The notes: generated from the sequence alone by a model not told the origin. Positions 8,490-20,500 are shown, counted from the first letter of the stretch. The stretch is DNA of 64,000 nt from Demequina sp. NBRC 110053 (GCF_002090095.1 NZ_BBRJ01000002.1:981265-1045264); one strand, 5' to 3'. Numbers and translations are program-made.

Positions 8490-9890
8490 ATGACTCTTCA
8501 CCACGAGCAGTTCGACACGATCATCATCGGCGGCGGCCAGGCCGGACCCGGTCTCGCCTCGAATCTTGATGCGCGCGGCGAGAAGGTGGCCGTCTTTCAG
8601 GAGAGCGCCTTCGGGGGCACCTGCCTGAACGACGGGTGCCGTCCCACCAAGGCGCTGCGCGCCTCGGGTCACGCCGCGCACGCCGCGCGCACGGCGGGTC
8701 GCCTCGGGGTGCACGTCGACGGAGTGACCGTGAACGTAGCCGAGGCAGTCGAGCGCAAGGACGAGCTGATCGGCGGATGGCGCCAGAGCGGCAGCGAGTA
8801 CTACGAGAATCACGACACCATCAGCTACGTCACGGCTCGCGCCCGCCTCGCGGGCAAGGACGGTGACGTGTACCGAGTCGAGTTCGGGGATCGGATCGTC
8901 ACCGCGCGGAGGGTGGTCCTCAACCCCGGGGCACGCTCCGTGCCGCCTCCCATCGACGGACTCGATCAGATCGACGCTCTCGACCACCACACGCTGCTGG
9001 ACCTCAAGGAGGCTCCACCCCGCCTGCTCGTGATCGGCGGCAGCTACATCGGTCTCGAGCTCGGGCAGATCTGGTCGCGCTTCGGTTCCCGCGTCACCAT
9101 CCTGCAGTCCGGCGAGCACGTCATGCCCCGCGAGGACCCCGACATCGCCGCCGCCGCCGCGCGCTTCCTCGAGGACGAGGGCATCGAGATCCGGACGGGC
9201 GCGCGCGTCGTGCGCGCGGAGCGCTCGGGCGATGGCGTGACGCTCACCATGGACGACGGCGAGCGGATCGATGGCGACCGGGTCCTCATCGCCGCCGGCA
9301 GGGTCCCCAACAGCGAGGACCTGGGCCTGGACACCGTCGGCGTCGAGACGGACGCGCGCGGCTACATCACCACGGACGAGCACTTCCTCACCACCGCGCC
9401 CGACATCTACGCGCTGGGAGACGTCAACGGCAGGGGCGCGTTCACCCACACGAGCTATCAGGATCACGAGATCCTCGCCGACCACCTCGCAGGTGGCGAG
9501 CGATCGGCCTCGGGCCGCATCCCGACCTACGCGGTGTTCACCGATCCACCGCTGGGTCGCGTGGGCATGACTCTCGCGGAGGCGAGGGCCGCCGGCATCA
9601 CGGTGAGCGTCGCCGACTACGAGATGGCGAGCGTGACGCGGGCGGCATTGGACGGCATCACCCCCGGCATGGTGCGGCTCGTGGTCGACGCGGAGCGCGA
9701 CCGGCTCGTGGGCGCCGCAGTGCTGGGGCTGCATGGCGACGAGGTGATCCACTCCCTGTCGATGCTGATGCACCTGGACGGGCCAGCGTTGGCGCTCGGC
9801 ACGTGGCTCGCGATCCACCCCACCGTCGCCGAGTTCCTGCCCACGATCTACGCGACGGCAGAGCCGGACTCCGCCTCCGACGACGCCTGA
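8490..9890 (+). CDS. Class I pyridine nucleotide-disulfide oxidoreductase (MerA-like FAD enzyme)
   Basis: The 466-residue protein has an N-terminal FAD-binding GGGQAG (14-19) and the redox-active disulfide GGTCLNDGC with Cys45 and Cys50. A central NAD(P)-binding GGSYIGLELG and a second FAD motif, IYALGDV, follow. The C-terminal dimer interface contains His443 and Glu448 (HPTVAEFL), the acid-base pair of this family. It lacks the extra C-terminal Cys pair of true mercuric reductases and the GSH-site features of glutathione reductase. The nearest description is therefore a MerA-like or mycothione/dihydrolipoamide-type reductase of unknown disulfide substrate. No mer genes are nearby. ATG 8490 gives the standard N-terminus. 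Confidence 0.85.
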   Translation: MTLHHEQFDTIIIGGGQAGPGLASNLDARGEKVAVFQESAFGGTCLNDGCRPTKALRASGHAAHAARTAGRLGVHVDGVTVNVAEAVERKDELIGGWRQSGSEYYENHDTISYVTARARLAGKDGDVYRVEFGDRIVTARRVVLNPGARSVPPPIDGLDQIDALDHHTLLDLKEAPPRLLVIGGSYIGLELGQIWSRFGSRVTILQSGEHVMPREDPDIAAAAARFLEDEGIEIRTGARVVRAERSGDGVTLTMDDGERIDGDRVLIAAGRVPNSEDLGLDTVGVETDARGYITTDEHFLTTAPDIYALGDVNGRGAFTHTSYQDHEILADHLAGGERSASGRIPTYAVFTDPPLGRVGMTLAEARAAGITVSVADYEMASVTRAALDGITPGMVRLVVDAERDRLVGAAVLGLHGDEVIHSLSMLMHLDGPALALGTWLAIHPTVAEFLPTIYATAEPDSASDDA

Positions 9891-9920
9891 GTCCCGAGGC
9901 GGTCACCGCCTCACCGAGCA

Positions 9921-9940
9921 TACTGAACGTTTGTTCAGTA
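9921..9940. promoter_or_regulatory. Palindromic TetR-type operator
   Basis: TACTGAAC (9921-9928) and GTTCAGTA (9933-9940) form a perfect 8-base inverted repeat around GTTT. It lies 10 bases before the tetR start, where it would cover the promoter. TGAAC-n4-GTTCA palindromes are typical TetR-family operators, so this is the likely autoregulatory site for the tetR-ABC exporter operon. Confidence 0.8.
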
Positions 9941-9950
9941 CAGTGGCCCC

Positions 9951-10565
9951 ATGGCAGCCGAGACCACAGGACGCGACCGGATCGTCGACGTCGCGCTGCG
10001 GCTGTTCGCCCAGCGCGGTCACGACGCCGTCTCGGTACGCGACATCGCGGCCGAAGGGAAGGTCTCCGTCGGACTGATCGCGCACCACTTCGGCTCGAAG
10101 GAAGGGCTGCGTCGCGAGGTCGACGCGCACGTCATCGGGCTGTTCGATGACCTCACGGACACCGCCGTCGAGGCGAGCCCGGGGCCTTCCGGCGCCATCG
10201 CGGACAGCTTCGCCTCGCTCCTGCTGGGCCAGCTCCCCCCGGCCTCGCCCATCCCGGCCTACCTGCGCCGCCTGGTGCTGTCGGGGGATCCGGCGGGACG
10301 CGCCCTCGTCGAGCGGTGGCACGCGCTCAGCGTGGCGCTGCTCGACCGGATGACGGCCGCAGGCGCCGCCCGCGCCACGGCCGATCCAGAGGCGACGGCG
10401 GCGTTCCTGATGGTCAACGATCTCGCGATGATCCTGATGCACGAGCACATCGCGAGCGCCATCGGCGCGGACCCGCTCGGCCGCGACGGCGCGCAGCGCT
10501 GGGCGGCGGCGGCGGTGGACGCCTACACCCACGGCATCTTCACCCCACCCGAGGAGACACCATGA
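9951..10565 (+). CDS. TetR-family transcriptional regulator of the adjacent ABC exporter
   Basis: The 204-residue protein has an N-terminal TetR helix-turn-helix (residues about 8-55: RIVDVALRLFAQRGHDAVSV, DIAAEGKVSVGLIAHHFGSK) and a variable helical ligand-binding C-terminal domain. It normally represses until a ligand binds. The palindrome at 9921-9940 sits directly upstream, and the stop overlaps the ATG of the ATPase gene. It therefore most likely controls its own operon, including the exporter. The inducing molecule cannot be read from sequence; export substrates such as antibiotics or lipids are typical. Confidence 0.9.
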   Translation: MAAETTGRDRIVDVALRLFAQRGHDAVSVRDIAAEGKVSVGLIAHHFGSKEGLRREVDAHVIGLFDDLTDTAVEASPGPSGAIADSFASLLLGQLPPASPIPAYLRRLVLSGDPAGRALVERWHALSVALLDRMTAAGAARATADPEATAAFLMVNDLAMILMHEHIASAIGADPLGRDGAQRWAAAAVDAYTHGIFTPPEETP

Positions 10566-11326
10566 CACCGACGACCACCGACGCCCAGCCCGATGAGCGC
10601 GCGGAGCGCTCCGGGCATACCGAGCCTTCCGTCCGCACCCGCGGCCTCACTCGCATCTTCGGGGAGGGAGACGCCGCCGTCGAGGCGCTCAAGGGCATCG
10701 ACCTCGAGATCGCCTCAGGAGAGCTCGTCGTCATCCTCGGCCCCTCCGGCTCGGGCAAGACCACGCTGTGCAACATCATCGGCGGGATCGACCGGGCCTC
10801 GGACGGCACAGTCGAGGTTGCCGGCGAGGACATCTCGACCGAGGATCCTGGGCGTCTGAGCGACTTCCGCCGCGATCATGTGGGCTTCATCTTCCAGTTC
10901 TTCAACCTGATCCCCACGCTCACGGCGCGCGAGAACGTCGAGGTCATCATCGAGATGACCGGCCGCGGCGACAAGGGCCGCGTGCCGGAGCTCCTCGAGG
11001 CCGTCGGGCTCGGGGATCGGGTGGACAACTTCCCCGCCCAGCTGAGCGGGGGCCAGCAGCAGCGCGTCGCCGTGGCCCGTGCGCTCGCGACGGACCCCGA
11101 GCTGCTGTTCGCGGACGAGCCCACCGGCGCCCTCGACCTGCCTACGGGCCAGCAGATCCTGGCACTCCTCCAGGACCTCAATGCCCAGGGCAGGACGGTC
11201 ATCATCGTCACCCACAACTCCTCCGTCGCGCAGATCGCGAACCGGGTCCTCACGCTGGTCGACGGCCGCATCGAGTCGGACGAGACCAACACGAGTCCGG
11301 CCGCCGCAGCCGACGTCACCTGGTGA
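10562..11326 (+). CDS. ABC transporter ATP-binding protein, MacB/LolD type
   Basis: ATG 10562 overlaps the tetR stop (ATGA) and gives 254 residues. Walker A GPSGSGKT is at 60-67, followed by the Q-loop QFFNLIPTLTARENV. The signature LSGGQQQR, Walker B ELLFADEP, and H-loop VTHN follow. The Q-loop and DEPTGALD wording are typical of ATPases that pair with FtsX/MacB-type permeases, which use ATP to drive mechanical work or extrusion from the membrane rather than classical channel transport. The N-terminal ~25 residues are a non-conserved acidic extension. It works with the next gene's permease. Confidence 0.93.
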   Translation: MTPTTTDAQPDERAERSGHTEPSVRTRGLTRIFGEGDAAVEALKGIDLEIASGELVVILGPSGSGKTTLCNIIGGIDRASDGTVEVAGEDISTEDPGRLSDFRRDHVGFIFQFFNLIPTLTARENVEVIIEMTGRGDKGRVPELLEAVGLGDRVDNFPAQLSGGQQQRVAVARALATDPELLFADEPTGALDLPTGQQILALLQDLNAQGRTVIIVTHNSSVAQIANRVLTLVDGRIESDETNTSPAAAADVTW

Positions 11327-13662
11327 GCGGCATGCAGGCGAGAACCCACAAGACGTTGCGCGACCTCACGCGCCAGAAGGCTCAGGTCATCGCGGTCGCC
11401 GTCACCATCGCGCTGGGCGTCATGATGTACATCGCCACCGCGGGCGCCTACCAGAACCTGTCCGCGTCCTACGACGCGACCTACGACCGCCTCGCGTTCG
11501 CCGACCTCGTGGCGAGCGGCGGCGACGCCCAGGCGGTCGCGCAGGCCGCGCTCGACGCCGGCGCGTCCGAGGCGATCTCCCGCACCCAGGTGGACCCGCC
11601 GCTGCTCATCGAGGACACCAAGCTGCTCGGGCGCGTCATCTCCGTGCCATCAGGCGAGCACCCGAGCATCGACGACGTCGACGTGATCGACGGCGACTAC
11701 CTCGAAGACGGCGTGACCGACCAGGTCCTGCTCGAGAGGCACGCCGCGGAGACGTTCGCCATCGGCCCCGGCGACACCCTCGAGGTGTTCGCCGCGGACG
11801 GTTGGGCGACGGTCACGATCGCCGGCGTGGTCGACTCGCCCGAGTACCTGTGGCCGGCGCGCTCACGCCAGGACATCCTGGGCGATCCGCATGCGTTCGC
11901 CGTGGTGTTCGCTCCCGAGGACGCGGTCGCCGCCTGGTTCGCCGCCGATCCCAACCAGGCCCTGGCGCTCCTGCCGAACGGCGCGTCCGACGCGACCCGC
12001 GACCAGGTGAGCGACGCCATGGAGGCCGCAGGCGCATCGTCCGTGATGACCCAGGAGGAGCAGCCCTCCAACGCGACCCTGTCAGAGGACCTGCAGGGCT
12101 TCGACCAGATGTCCAAGGCCTTCCCCGCGCTGTTCCTCATCGCGGCTGGGGTGGCGGCGTGGGTGCTGCTGACGCGGCGCATCCTGCAGGAGAAGCCCGT
12201 CATCGGCACCCTCATGGCTGCCGGCGCGAGGCGCGGCCGCGTGCTCCGCCACTACCTGGGCCAGGGGCTGTGGATCGGGCTGATCGGGTCGGCGCTGGGG
12301 GTGGTGCTGGGGGTGCTGGCCAACAGCGCGATCACGACCGCGTACACGGGCTTCATCGGCGTCCCCGACACGGTGATTCAGAACTACCCGTGGATGATCG
12401 TGGCCGGCCTGTCCTTTGGCGCCGTCGTCGGCGCTCTCGGCGCGCTCGGACCGTCCGTGACCGCCTCGCGCACCGCCCCGGCCGCGGCGATGCGCACCCA
12501 GGGCACCGCCAAGCCGCCGGGGGCGTGGAGCGCGTTCGTCGCGCGCCAGACATGGCTGCCGACGAGCGGCCGCATGGCGCTGCGGGACCTTGTCCGCTCC
12601 AAGCGTCGCACCTTCGCGACCATGCTCGGCACCGTCCTCGCGCTCATCATGGTGCTCACCTCGGTCGGAATGCTCACGTCGATCATGCAGGCCATCGACA
12701 TCCAGTACGAGGAGATCAATCTCGAGGACGCGACCGTGGTGACACAGCGCGACACGGTGGGGGCCGATGCGCTGGCGGAGGTCGACGGCGTCGCCGCCGT
12801 CGAGACCACGCACCTCGGTCAGGTGACGGTGGTGGGCCAGAACGGGTCGTACGCCACCGCCCTGCACGGGTTCGAGCCCGATACCCGGATGCACGGATTC
12901 GTCGGCCTCGACGGGTCACGTGTCGAGCTGCCCGCCGAGGGCATCCTCGCGGGGCAGGCCCTTCGCGACCTGCTGGACGTCGAGGCCGGCGACACTGTGA
13001 CCCTCCACACCGAGGCCGGCGACTCGGACGTCACCATCGCCGCGTTCCTCGACGAGCCGATCGGCACCGCCGTCTACGCGACCAACGCGACCGCCGCATC
13101 GGCCCTGCCCGATGCCGGCGTCGACACCTTCGCGCTGGCGTTCGACGAGGGTGCCGACCGCGACGGCCTGCGCTCGACGGTCACCCAGATCGACGGCGTG
13201 GTCGCCTACCAGGACTCCCGCGCGATCATCGCGACCATCGACGAGTACCTGGGCCTGTTCTGGGTGTTCATCGGCGTGATGATCGTCCTCGGCACGGTGC
13301 TCGCGCTGGCCGTGATGTACGTGACGATGGCGGTCAACGTCGTCGAGCGCACAGGCGAGCTGGCGACGCTGCGCGCAGCCGGGGCGCCGCTGCGGCGGGT
13401 GGCGGGAGCGATCGCGACGGAGAACATGCTCGCCACCATCGTGGCGATCCCGGTGGGGCTCGTGCTCGGCGTGTGGTCGGCGTCCGCCTTCCTGCAGACC
13501 TTCAACGACGACCTCTTCACGCTCGAGCTGCGGTGGGCGTGGTGGACGCTGCCGGCCGCCGCGCTGGGCGTGGTGCTCGCGGCCCTCATCTCCCAGTGGC
13601 CTGCCTCGCGTCAGATCAGGAAGGTCGACATCGCCACCGTGGTGCGCGAGCGCGCCGCCTGA
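11323..13662 (+). CDS. FtsX-like ABC transporter permease
   Basis: The protein is 779 residues from GTG 11323, which overlaps the ATPase stop; ATG 11332 is the alternative. It has one membrane helix at about 20-45, then a large extracytoplasmic domain. Three helices follow (about 265-390, with VAAWVLLTRRILQEKP and a GALGALGPSVTASR turn). A second duplicated half repeats the layout, with a helix near 430, another outer domain, and three final helices. This 10-helix duplicated FtsX form is typical of actinobacterial exporters paired with MacB-type ATPases. Substrate is unknown. Operon order tetR-ATPase-permease suggests inducible export of a toxic or lipophilic compound. Confidence 0.88.
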   Translation: MSGMQARTHKTLRDLTRQKAQVIAVAVTIALGVMMYIATAGAYQNLSASYDATYDRLAFADLVASGGDAQAVAQAALDAGASEAISRTQVDPPLLIEDTKLLGRVISVPSGEHPSIDDVDVIDGDYLEDGVTDQVLLERHAAETFAIGPGDTLEVFAADGWATVTIAGVVDSPEYLWPARSRQDILGDPHAFAVVFAPEDAVAAWFAADPNQALALLPNGASDATRDQVSDAMEAAGASSVMTQEEQPSNATLSEDLQGFDQMSKAFPALFLIAAGVAAWVLLTRRILQEKPVIGTLMAAGARRGRVLRHYLGQGLWIGLIGSALGVVLGVLANSAITTAYTGFIGVPDTVIQNYPWMIVAGLSFGAVVGALGALGPSVTASRTAPAAAMRTQGTAKPPGAWSAFVARQTWLPTSGRMALRDLVRSKRRTFATMLGTVLALIMVLTSVGMLTSIMQAIDIQYEEINLEDATVVTQRDTVGADALAEVDGVAAVETTHLGQVTVVGQNGSYATALHGFEPDTRMHGFVGLDGSRVELPAEGILAGQALRDLLDVEAGDTVTLHTEAGDSDVTIAAFLDEPIGTAVYATNATAASALPDAGVDTFALAFDEGADRDGLRSTVTQIDGVVAYQDSRAIIATIDEYLGLFWVFIGVMIVLGTVLALAVMYVTMAVNVVERTGELATLRAAGAPLRRVAGAIATENMLATIVAIPVGLVLGVWSASAFLQTFNDDLFTLELRWAWWTLPAAALGVVLAALISQWPASRQIRKVDIATVVRERAA

Positions 13663-13683
13663 CCGCGTGCGCGGCTCCGCGTG

Positions 13684-15765
13684 CTACCCCAGCACCTCCG
13701 GCAGGCCGAGCGGCTCGCCGAGCACGTGCTCTGACAGGAACGAGAACACCGTCTCGTACCAGACGATCGCGTGCTGCGGGGTGAGGATCCAGTGATTCTC
13801 GTCGGGGAAGTACAGGAAGCGGTGGGCCATGGTGCCGTCCTCGGCGGCGAAGTGCTCGGCGAGCTCGGCCCACAGCCGCAGGCCCTCGCCGATGGGCACC
13901 CGGTAGTCCTTGTCGCCGTGGATGACGAGCATGGGGCTGACGATGTCTGCGACCGCGTGGTGCGGGGAGTGCGTCTCCATCGCCTCGGCCGTGAAGATCG
14001 ACTGCCAGTAGTCGGCGTGGTCCGTGGTGGGGCCGAACTGGTCGAGCGACCACAGGCTCGCGTGGGTGACGATCGCCTTGAACCGATCCGTGTGGCCAGC
14101 GACCCAGTTGGCCATGTACCCGCCGAACGACCCTCCCATCGCGGCCGTGCGCTCCGCGTCGATCTCGGGGCGAGCCTCGACCTCGTCGGTCAGTGACATG
14201 AGGTCCGTGAACGGCTTGTCGCCCCAGCTGTTCCAGCCGCGCGCGATGTACTCGAGCCCATAGCCGGTCGACAGCGCAGGATCGGCGAGCAGCACGGCGT
14301 AGCCGCGAGCGACGGCTGCCGCCGGGATCCATCGCCAGGACCACGCGTTCCACGATCCCAGCGGGCCCCCGTGGATCCACAGCAGCAGCGGGGCGGGGTC
14401 GTCCGCGGAGGCGCCAGGCGGCGTCAGCAGCCAGCCGGGCACGCGCGCGCGGTCCTCGGCGGCGGTCTCGACGCGCGTCATGGTCGCGGTGACCTCCGGC
14501 GCAGGTGCGGGGTGCGCCAGCGGGGTCACCGAGCCGTCAGCACCGATCCGCACGGGGTGCGCCGGCTTGAGCCAATTCGAGCGCAGCGCGACCAGGTCGC
14601 CGGTGGTGCGGTCGACCGCGACGTTCGTGTACGCGTAGTCGTCGCGGGTGAGCGCGGCGACGTCGCCGGTGGCGATGTCGATGCGGAAGATGGGCGCGCG
14701 GCCGTCGTCGTCGGCGGTCACGATGAGGGCGGCGCCGTCCGCCGAGAACACTCGCGAGGTCGCCCAGCGGTCCCAGTCCGCGGCGATCTCGCGCGCGTTC
14801 GATCCGTCGAGGTCGCTGACCCAGATCTCCTGGTCGGCAGGCCCCTCGGGGGTGGGCTTGTCGCCGCGGCCAAAGCTGAGCGTGGTGCCGTCGGGGCTGA
14901 TCGCCGGGTCCACGAAGTCCACGCCCTCCTCGTCGAACAGCACCGTAGAGGCGGCCGTCGCGACATCGATGGAGACCAGCCGCAGGCGGCTCGACCGCCC
15001 GACGGGGACCCTCTCGACCGCGACCACCGTGGTGCCGTCGGGAGTGATCGCCGCCGACGGCGCCTCGGTGAGCCGCCCCGGCCGCGGGGTGAGGTCCCTC
15101 GGGCGCGGGAGGGTCTCCGGATAGGGCGTGGTCGCGGGGGCGCCGTCGCCGTCCGCGTCCGTGCCGGTGCTGGGGGCCGATGCGCGGGCGGCTTCGGCTG
15201 GCAGCTCGCCAAGGTCGAGCGACAGGAGGTGGGGCTCGGCGGGGCCCAGGTCGTGGTCCCAGTGCCGGATCGGATAGGTCGAGTGGACGATCGCGCTGAC
15301 CTTGCGCTTCTTGCGGTCCGCACGGATGCGCGCGTCGTCCTCGAGGGTCTGCGCCGACGCCATGAGCGGAGAGCTCAGGACGGCGACCGAGGACTCCGAG
15401 GACACCGCGGCGAGTCCCGCGCCACCGGCCAGGCGCGTCACGCATCGGGCCTCGCCTCCGCGCGCCGGCAGCAGCCACAGCTGGGGCTTGTCCTCGTCGT
15501 CGCCGTCGGGACGCGCCGAGGTGAACAGCAGGTCACCGTCGGCCGTGAACGCCGCCCCTGCCTCACCCTTGGCGGAGCGCGTCAGGCGCACGGGCGTGCC
15601 CGAACCGTCCGCCGGCACCTCCCAGAGGGCGCGCTCGAAGGCGGTGGAGTCCGCGCTCAGCGTCGCGACGGTGAGCACCACGCGGGAGCCGTCGGGTGAG
15701 AGCGCGAGTCCCTCGATGCGCGGGATGGCGATGATGTCGGTCAGTGAGGAGTAGGCGTCTGTCAC
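13684..15765 (-). CDS. S9-family serine peptidase (acylaminoacyl-peptidase/prolyl oligopeptidase type)
   Basis: The 693-residue cytosolic enzyme starts at GTG (15765) just after GGTGGATGG. The N-terminal ~430 residues form a beta-propeller with repeated SPDGT/TPDG blade signatures that limits access to small peptides. The C-terminal alpha/beta-hydrolase domain has the nucleophile motif GGSFGGY (Ser546), the acid in HGDKDYRVP (Asp620) and the base in DENHWI (His658). All three catalytic residues are present. There is no signal peptide. Such enzymes trim short or N-acylated peptides. It is convergent with the exporter permease, with only 21 bases between stops. Confidence 0.92.
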   Translation of the reverse strand: MTDAYSSLTDIIAIPRIEGLALSPDGSRVVLTVATLSADSTAFERALWEVPADGSGTPVRLTRSAKGEAGAAFTADGDLLFTSARPDGDDEDKPQLWLLPARGGEARCVTRLAGGAGLAAVSSESSVAVLSSPLMASAQTLEDDARIRADRKKRKVSAIVHSTYPIRHWDHDLGPAEPHLLSLDLGELPAEAARASAPSTGTDADGDGAPATTPYPETLPRPRDLTPRPGRLTEAPSAAITPDGTTVVAVERVPVGRSSRLRLVSIDVATAASTVLFDEEGVDFVDPAISPDGTTLSFGRGDKPTPEGPADQEIWVSDLDGSNAREIAADWDRWATSRVFSADGAALIVTADDDGRAPIFRIDIATGDVAALTRDDYAYTNVAVDRTTGDLVALRSNWLKPAHPVRIGADGSVTPLAHPAPAPEVTATMTRVETAAEDRARVPGWLLTPPGASADDPAPLLLWIHGGPLGSWNAWSWRWIPAAAVARGYAVLLADPALSTGYGLEYIARGWNSWGDKPFTDLMSLTDEVEARPEIDAERTAAMGGSFGGYMANWVAGHTDRFKAIVTHASLWSLDQFGPTTDHADYWQSIFTAEAMETHSPHHAVADIVSPMLVIHGDKDYRVPIGEGLRLWAELAEHFAAEDGTMAHRFLYFPDENHWILTPQHAIVWYETVFSFLSEHVLGEPLGLPEVLG

Positions 15766-15830
15766 CCATCCACCGTACGAGCCAGATGCGACACGACTCA
15801 CCCGGCCATGGTCCCGCGGTCGGGCGCCCG

Positions 15831-16115
15831 TCAGCCCAGGAGCTCGCCGGCCGCCCACCACAGCGCGGCAAGACCCAGCAGCGCCGCGAGCGCCACGAAC
15901 ACGTAGGTGGTCCAGCGGCGGCTGTGACGCAGCCCCGCTCCCACGGCAAGGGCGACGGCCGCGATCCCGATGCCGACCAGGACGGTGCGCGTCTGGTCGC
16001 CCAGGGCGCTGGATGTGGCGCTGCCAGCGAAGTCCGCGACCACGAGGGCGTAGGCGACCACGGCAAGTCCCGCCGCTGCTCCCACGCCGGAGACGGTCCA
16101 CCCCGCTGCCCTCAT
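15831..16115 (-). CDS. Small hypothetical membrane protein
   Basis: The 94-residue protein (ATG at 16115) consists of three hydrophobic helices separated by short charged turns and ends in ALWWAAGELLG. The start is supported by TAGGTT ending seven bases upstream, a leaderless-type -10. I do not recognise the family. It lies between a peptidase and a PAP2 phosphatase on the same strand without close coupling. Confidence 0.65.
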   Translation of the reverse strand: MRAAGWTVSGVGAAAGLAVVAYALVVADFAGSATSSALGDQTRTVLVGIGIAAVALAVGAGLRHSRRWTTYVFVALAALLGLAALWWAAGELLG

Positions 16116-16264
16116 GCCCCGCAACCTACCGCGAGAGCCCGGTTCCCGGGCGCAGGTGACGCGTCAGTGGGTCGAACGCTCAGCGCTCGGCCACCAGCAC
16201 CCCACGCGCGGCGCGCGACAGCGGCCGTCAGCCAACTCCTTTGGCGCGCACGCCACCGGCGCAC

Positions 16265-16984
16265 CTACGGCCCGGCAGAGGCCTGGTCGATCGGCACGCC
16301 CGCGCGCGTGCCCATGCGCAGGTCCAGCCACCTGTCGACGCAGATGACGAGCCCCAGCGTGAAGAGTCCCACGCATGCTCCCGCCAGCACGTCGGACAGG
16401 AAGTGATACCCCAGATACATCCGGGTGGTCGCGACGATCGCGGTGATCGCGATGGCTCCCAGCGACCACAGCACCAGCGCCAGCAGCGTCCGATGGCGCC
16501 GCCACAGCAGGTAGGCGATCACCATCACGAAGGTGGCGGCACCCGTCGAATGCCCCGAGGGAAACGAGAACGACGTCTCGTACCCCGGCACCACCTGGAA
16601 GAGCTCCTCGGGCCGAGGACGCTCGACGATCACCTTGATGGTCATTGTCATGATGGTGGACAGGATCATCGCGCCCGCAAGCAGCGCGGGGTCGCGCCAT
16701 TGGCGCGTGCGCCACCACCACACGGCGCACCCCACACCCACGATGATGGGCAGCACCACCGGGCCGAACAGCGTGGTGATCCACGTCATCACGGTGGTCA
16801 GCCACGGCAGCCGATGGTCGTAGAACCACTGCGTGACCGGGTCGTCGATCTCGGCGAACGAGTCCTGCTCCTGCACCTCGTCGAGGATGGCGAAGAACCC
16901 GGCGGCGGCGACTGCCGTCACCACGAGGCCGGGAAGGAGCGCGCGCACGAGCGGCGGGAGGCGGTCCCAGGCATCACGCATCAT
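16265..16984 (-). CDS. PAP2-family membrane phosphatase
   Basis: The 239-residue protein has about six membrane helices and the complete PAP2 signature: KVIVERP with Lys117, Arg122 and Pro123; PSGH at 142-145; and T-R-x5-H-x3-D with Arg188, His194 and Asp198. These residues form the phosphohistidine active site. Members dephosphorylate undecaprenyl pyrophosphate or phosphatidate at the outer face of the membrane. A role in recycling the cell-wall lipid carrier is plausible, but a phosphatidate or phosphatidylglycerophosphate substrate fits equally. The start has two adjacent Met codons (16984 and 16981). Confidence 0.9.
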   Translation of the reverse strand: MMRDAWDRLPPLVRALLPGLVVTAVAAAGFFAILDEVQEQDSFAEIDDPVTQWFYDHRLPWLTTVMTWITTLFGPVVLPIIVGVGCAVWWWRTRQWRDPALLAGAMILSTIMTMTIKVIVERPRPEELFQVVPGYETSFSFPSGHSTGAATFVMVIAYLLWRRHRTLLALVLWSLGAIAITAIVATTRMYLGYHFLSDVLAGACVGLFTLGLVICVDRWLDLRMGTRAGVPIDQASAGP

Positions 16985-17090
16985 CGGATCAGCCTAAGCG
17001 CAGGTTGCGCGGCGGTGAACCTTGCGGGGCCACCCGGATGAGCCCGCATCAAGGGTGGTCGCGCGCGCGGGCGCGTGCCACGATGGGCAC

Positions 17091-19396
<2,306 letters not shown>

Positions 19397-19400
<4 letters not shown>

Positions 19401-20368
19401 GGCGCTACCCACCCGGCACCGTCATCGCGGCCGGCGCCTTGGTGTGGCGCATCCGCGACGGCCAGCTCCAGGTCCTCGCCGTGCACCGCCCCCGCTACGA
19501 CGACTGGTCGTGGCCCAAGGGAAAGCTCAACACGGGTGAGACGCTGCCTGCGTGCGCGATCAGGGAGGTCGCCGAGGAGACCGGCAAGCAGGTGGTCCTC
19601 GGCCAGCCGCTGCCGACCCTGCGATATCCCGCCGGCGGCAAGACCAAGGTGGTCAAGTACTGGGCGGCGCAGGTCGCTTCGTCGTCGTCCGGTGCCGTCG
19701 CGGCCCGGCCTCGGGTCAAGGACGCGTCCAAGCACGAGATCGACAAGACCCGCTGGCTGACCGTCGCCGAGGCACGCCGCAAGATCACCTTCCGGGACGA
19801 TCTGCGGCCCCTCGAGGTGCTGGTGGAGGCGTTCGAGAACGACCGGCTCGACACGCGCGCCTTCGTCCTCGCCCGGCACGCGCGGGCCAAGCGCCGCAAG
19901 GCGTGGGACGGCGAGGACATCGAGCGCCCCCTCACGTCAGCCGGCCAGTCGCGCGCCGGCCAGCTGGTGCCGCTGTTCGCAGCCTTCGGGGCGCGCCGCG
20001 TATCCTCCTCGCCCGCCCGTCGTTGCATGGCGACCGTCGAGCCCTACGCCGCCGCCGCCGACCTCGACATCAAGACCTACGACCCGCTCACCGAGCCTGG
20101 CCATGCGTCGAACCCGCTCGCGACTGCGAAGACGTTCGTGAAGCTGCTCGAGCGGCCCACGGGTCACGTCGTGTGCGCGCACCGGCCCACCCTGCCAACG
20201 ATCGTCGAGATGATCCGAGCAGCGACGAGGCCCTACACGCGCGGCGCCCTCCCTCGCAAGAATCCGTACCTCCCGGCCGGCGGGGTGCTCGTGGCCCACG
20301 TGCTGGACACGGAGTCCGGCCCGCGCGTCACGGCCATCGAGACGCATCTGCTGCAGGTTCACCCGTAG
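19397..20368 (+). CDS. mutT1: MutT1-like Nudix hydrolase fused to a histidine phosphatase domain
   Basis: The 323-residue protein starts at GTG 19397, overlapping the ppk1 stop. The N-terminal Nudix domain has the full box GX5EX7REVAEE at residues 42-61 ([20 protein letters not shown]). The C-terminal domain is of the histidine phosphatase type, with [10 protein letters not shown] as the RHG-like catalytic motif and VCAHRPTLP supplying the second His. This two-domain layout is that of mycobacterial MutT1, which hydrolyses 8-oxo-(d)GTP and diadenosine polyphosphates. The ppk1-mutT1 order is conserved in mycobacteria, so coupling with polyphosphate metabolism is plausible. Confidence 0.9.
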
Positions 20369-20386
20369 CGCCACGCCGGAGAAGAA

Positions 20387-20472
20387 GGACATCGGACTGG
20401 GAGCGCCAGTCGGCGCGAAGGCCGCTCGAGGCGGCTGATGTTGGAGCCCGGGGCTACCGCAGTCCGATGTCC
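20387..20472. repeat. Long inverted repeat enclosing three short hairpins (possible structured RNA or bidirectional terminator)
   Basis: GGACATCGGACTG (20387-20399) is perfectly complementary to CAGTCCGATGTCC (20460-20472). The 60 bases between them can fold into GCGCC/GGCGC, GCCGC/GCGGC and AGCC/GGCT hairpins, giving a four-branch shape. The element lies between the convergent stops of mutT1 and the minus-strand gene ending at 20629. A bidirectional terminator is the simplest reading, but the branched shape and absence of a T tract leave other roles open. Confidence 0.5.
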
Positions 20473-20500
20473 CCAACCACTGTACGCCTCCACTCCAGAG

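Noticed and set aside
7695..9818. A 707-codon open frame on the minus strand
   Set aside because: It runs antisense through acs and the flavin oxidoreductase. It has low-complexity Arg/His/Val composition, no domain, and is the usual artefact of GC-biased third codon positions.
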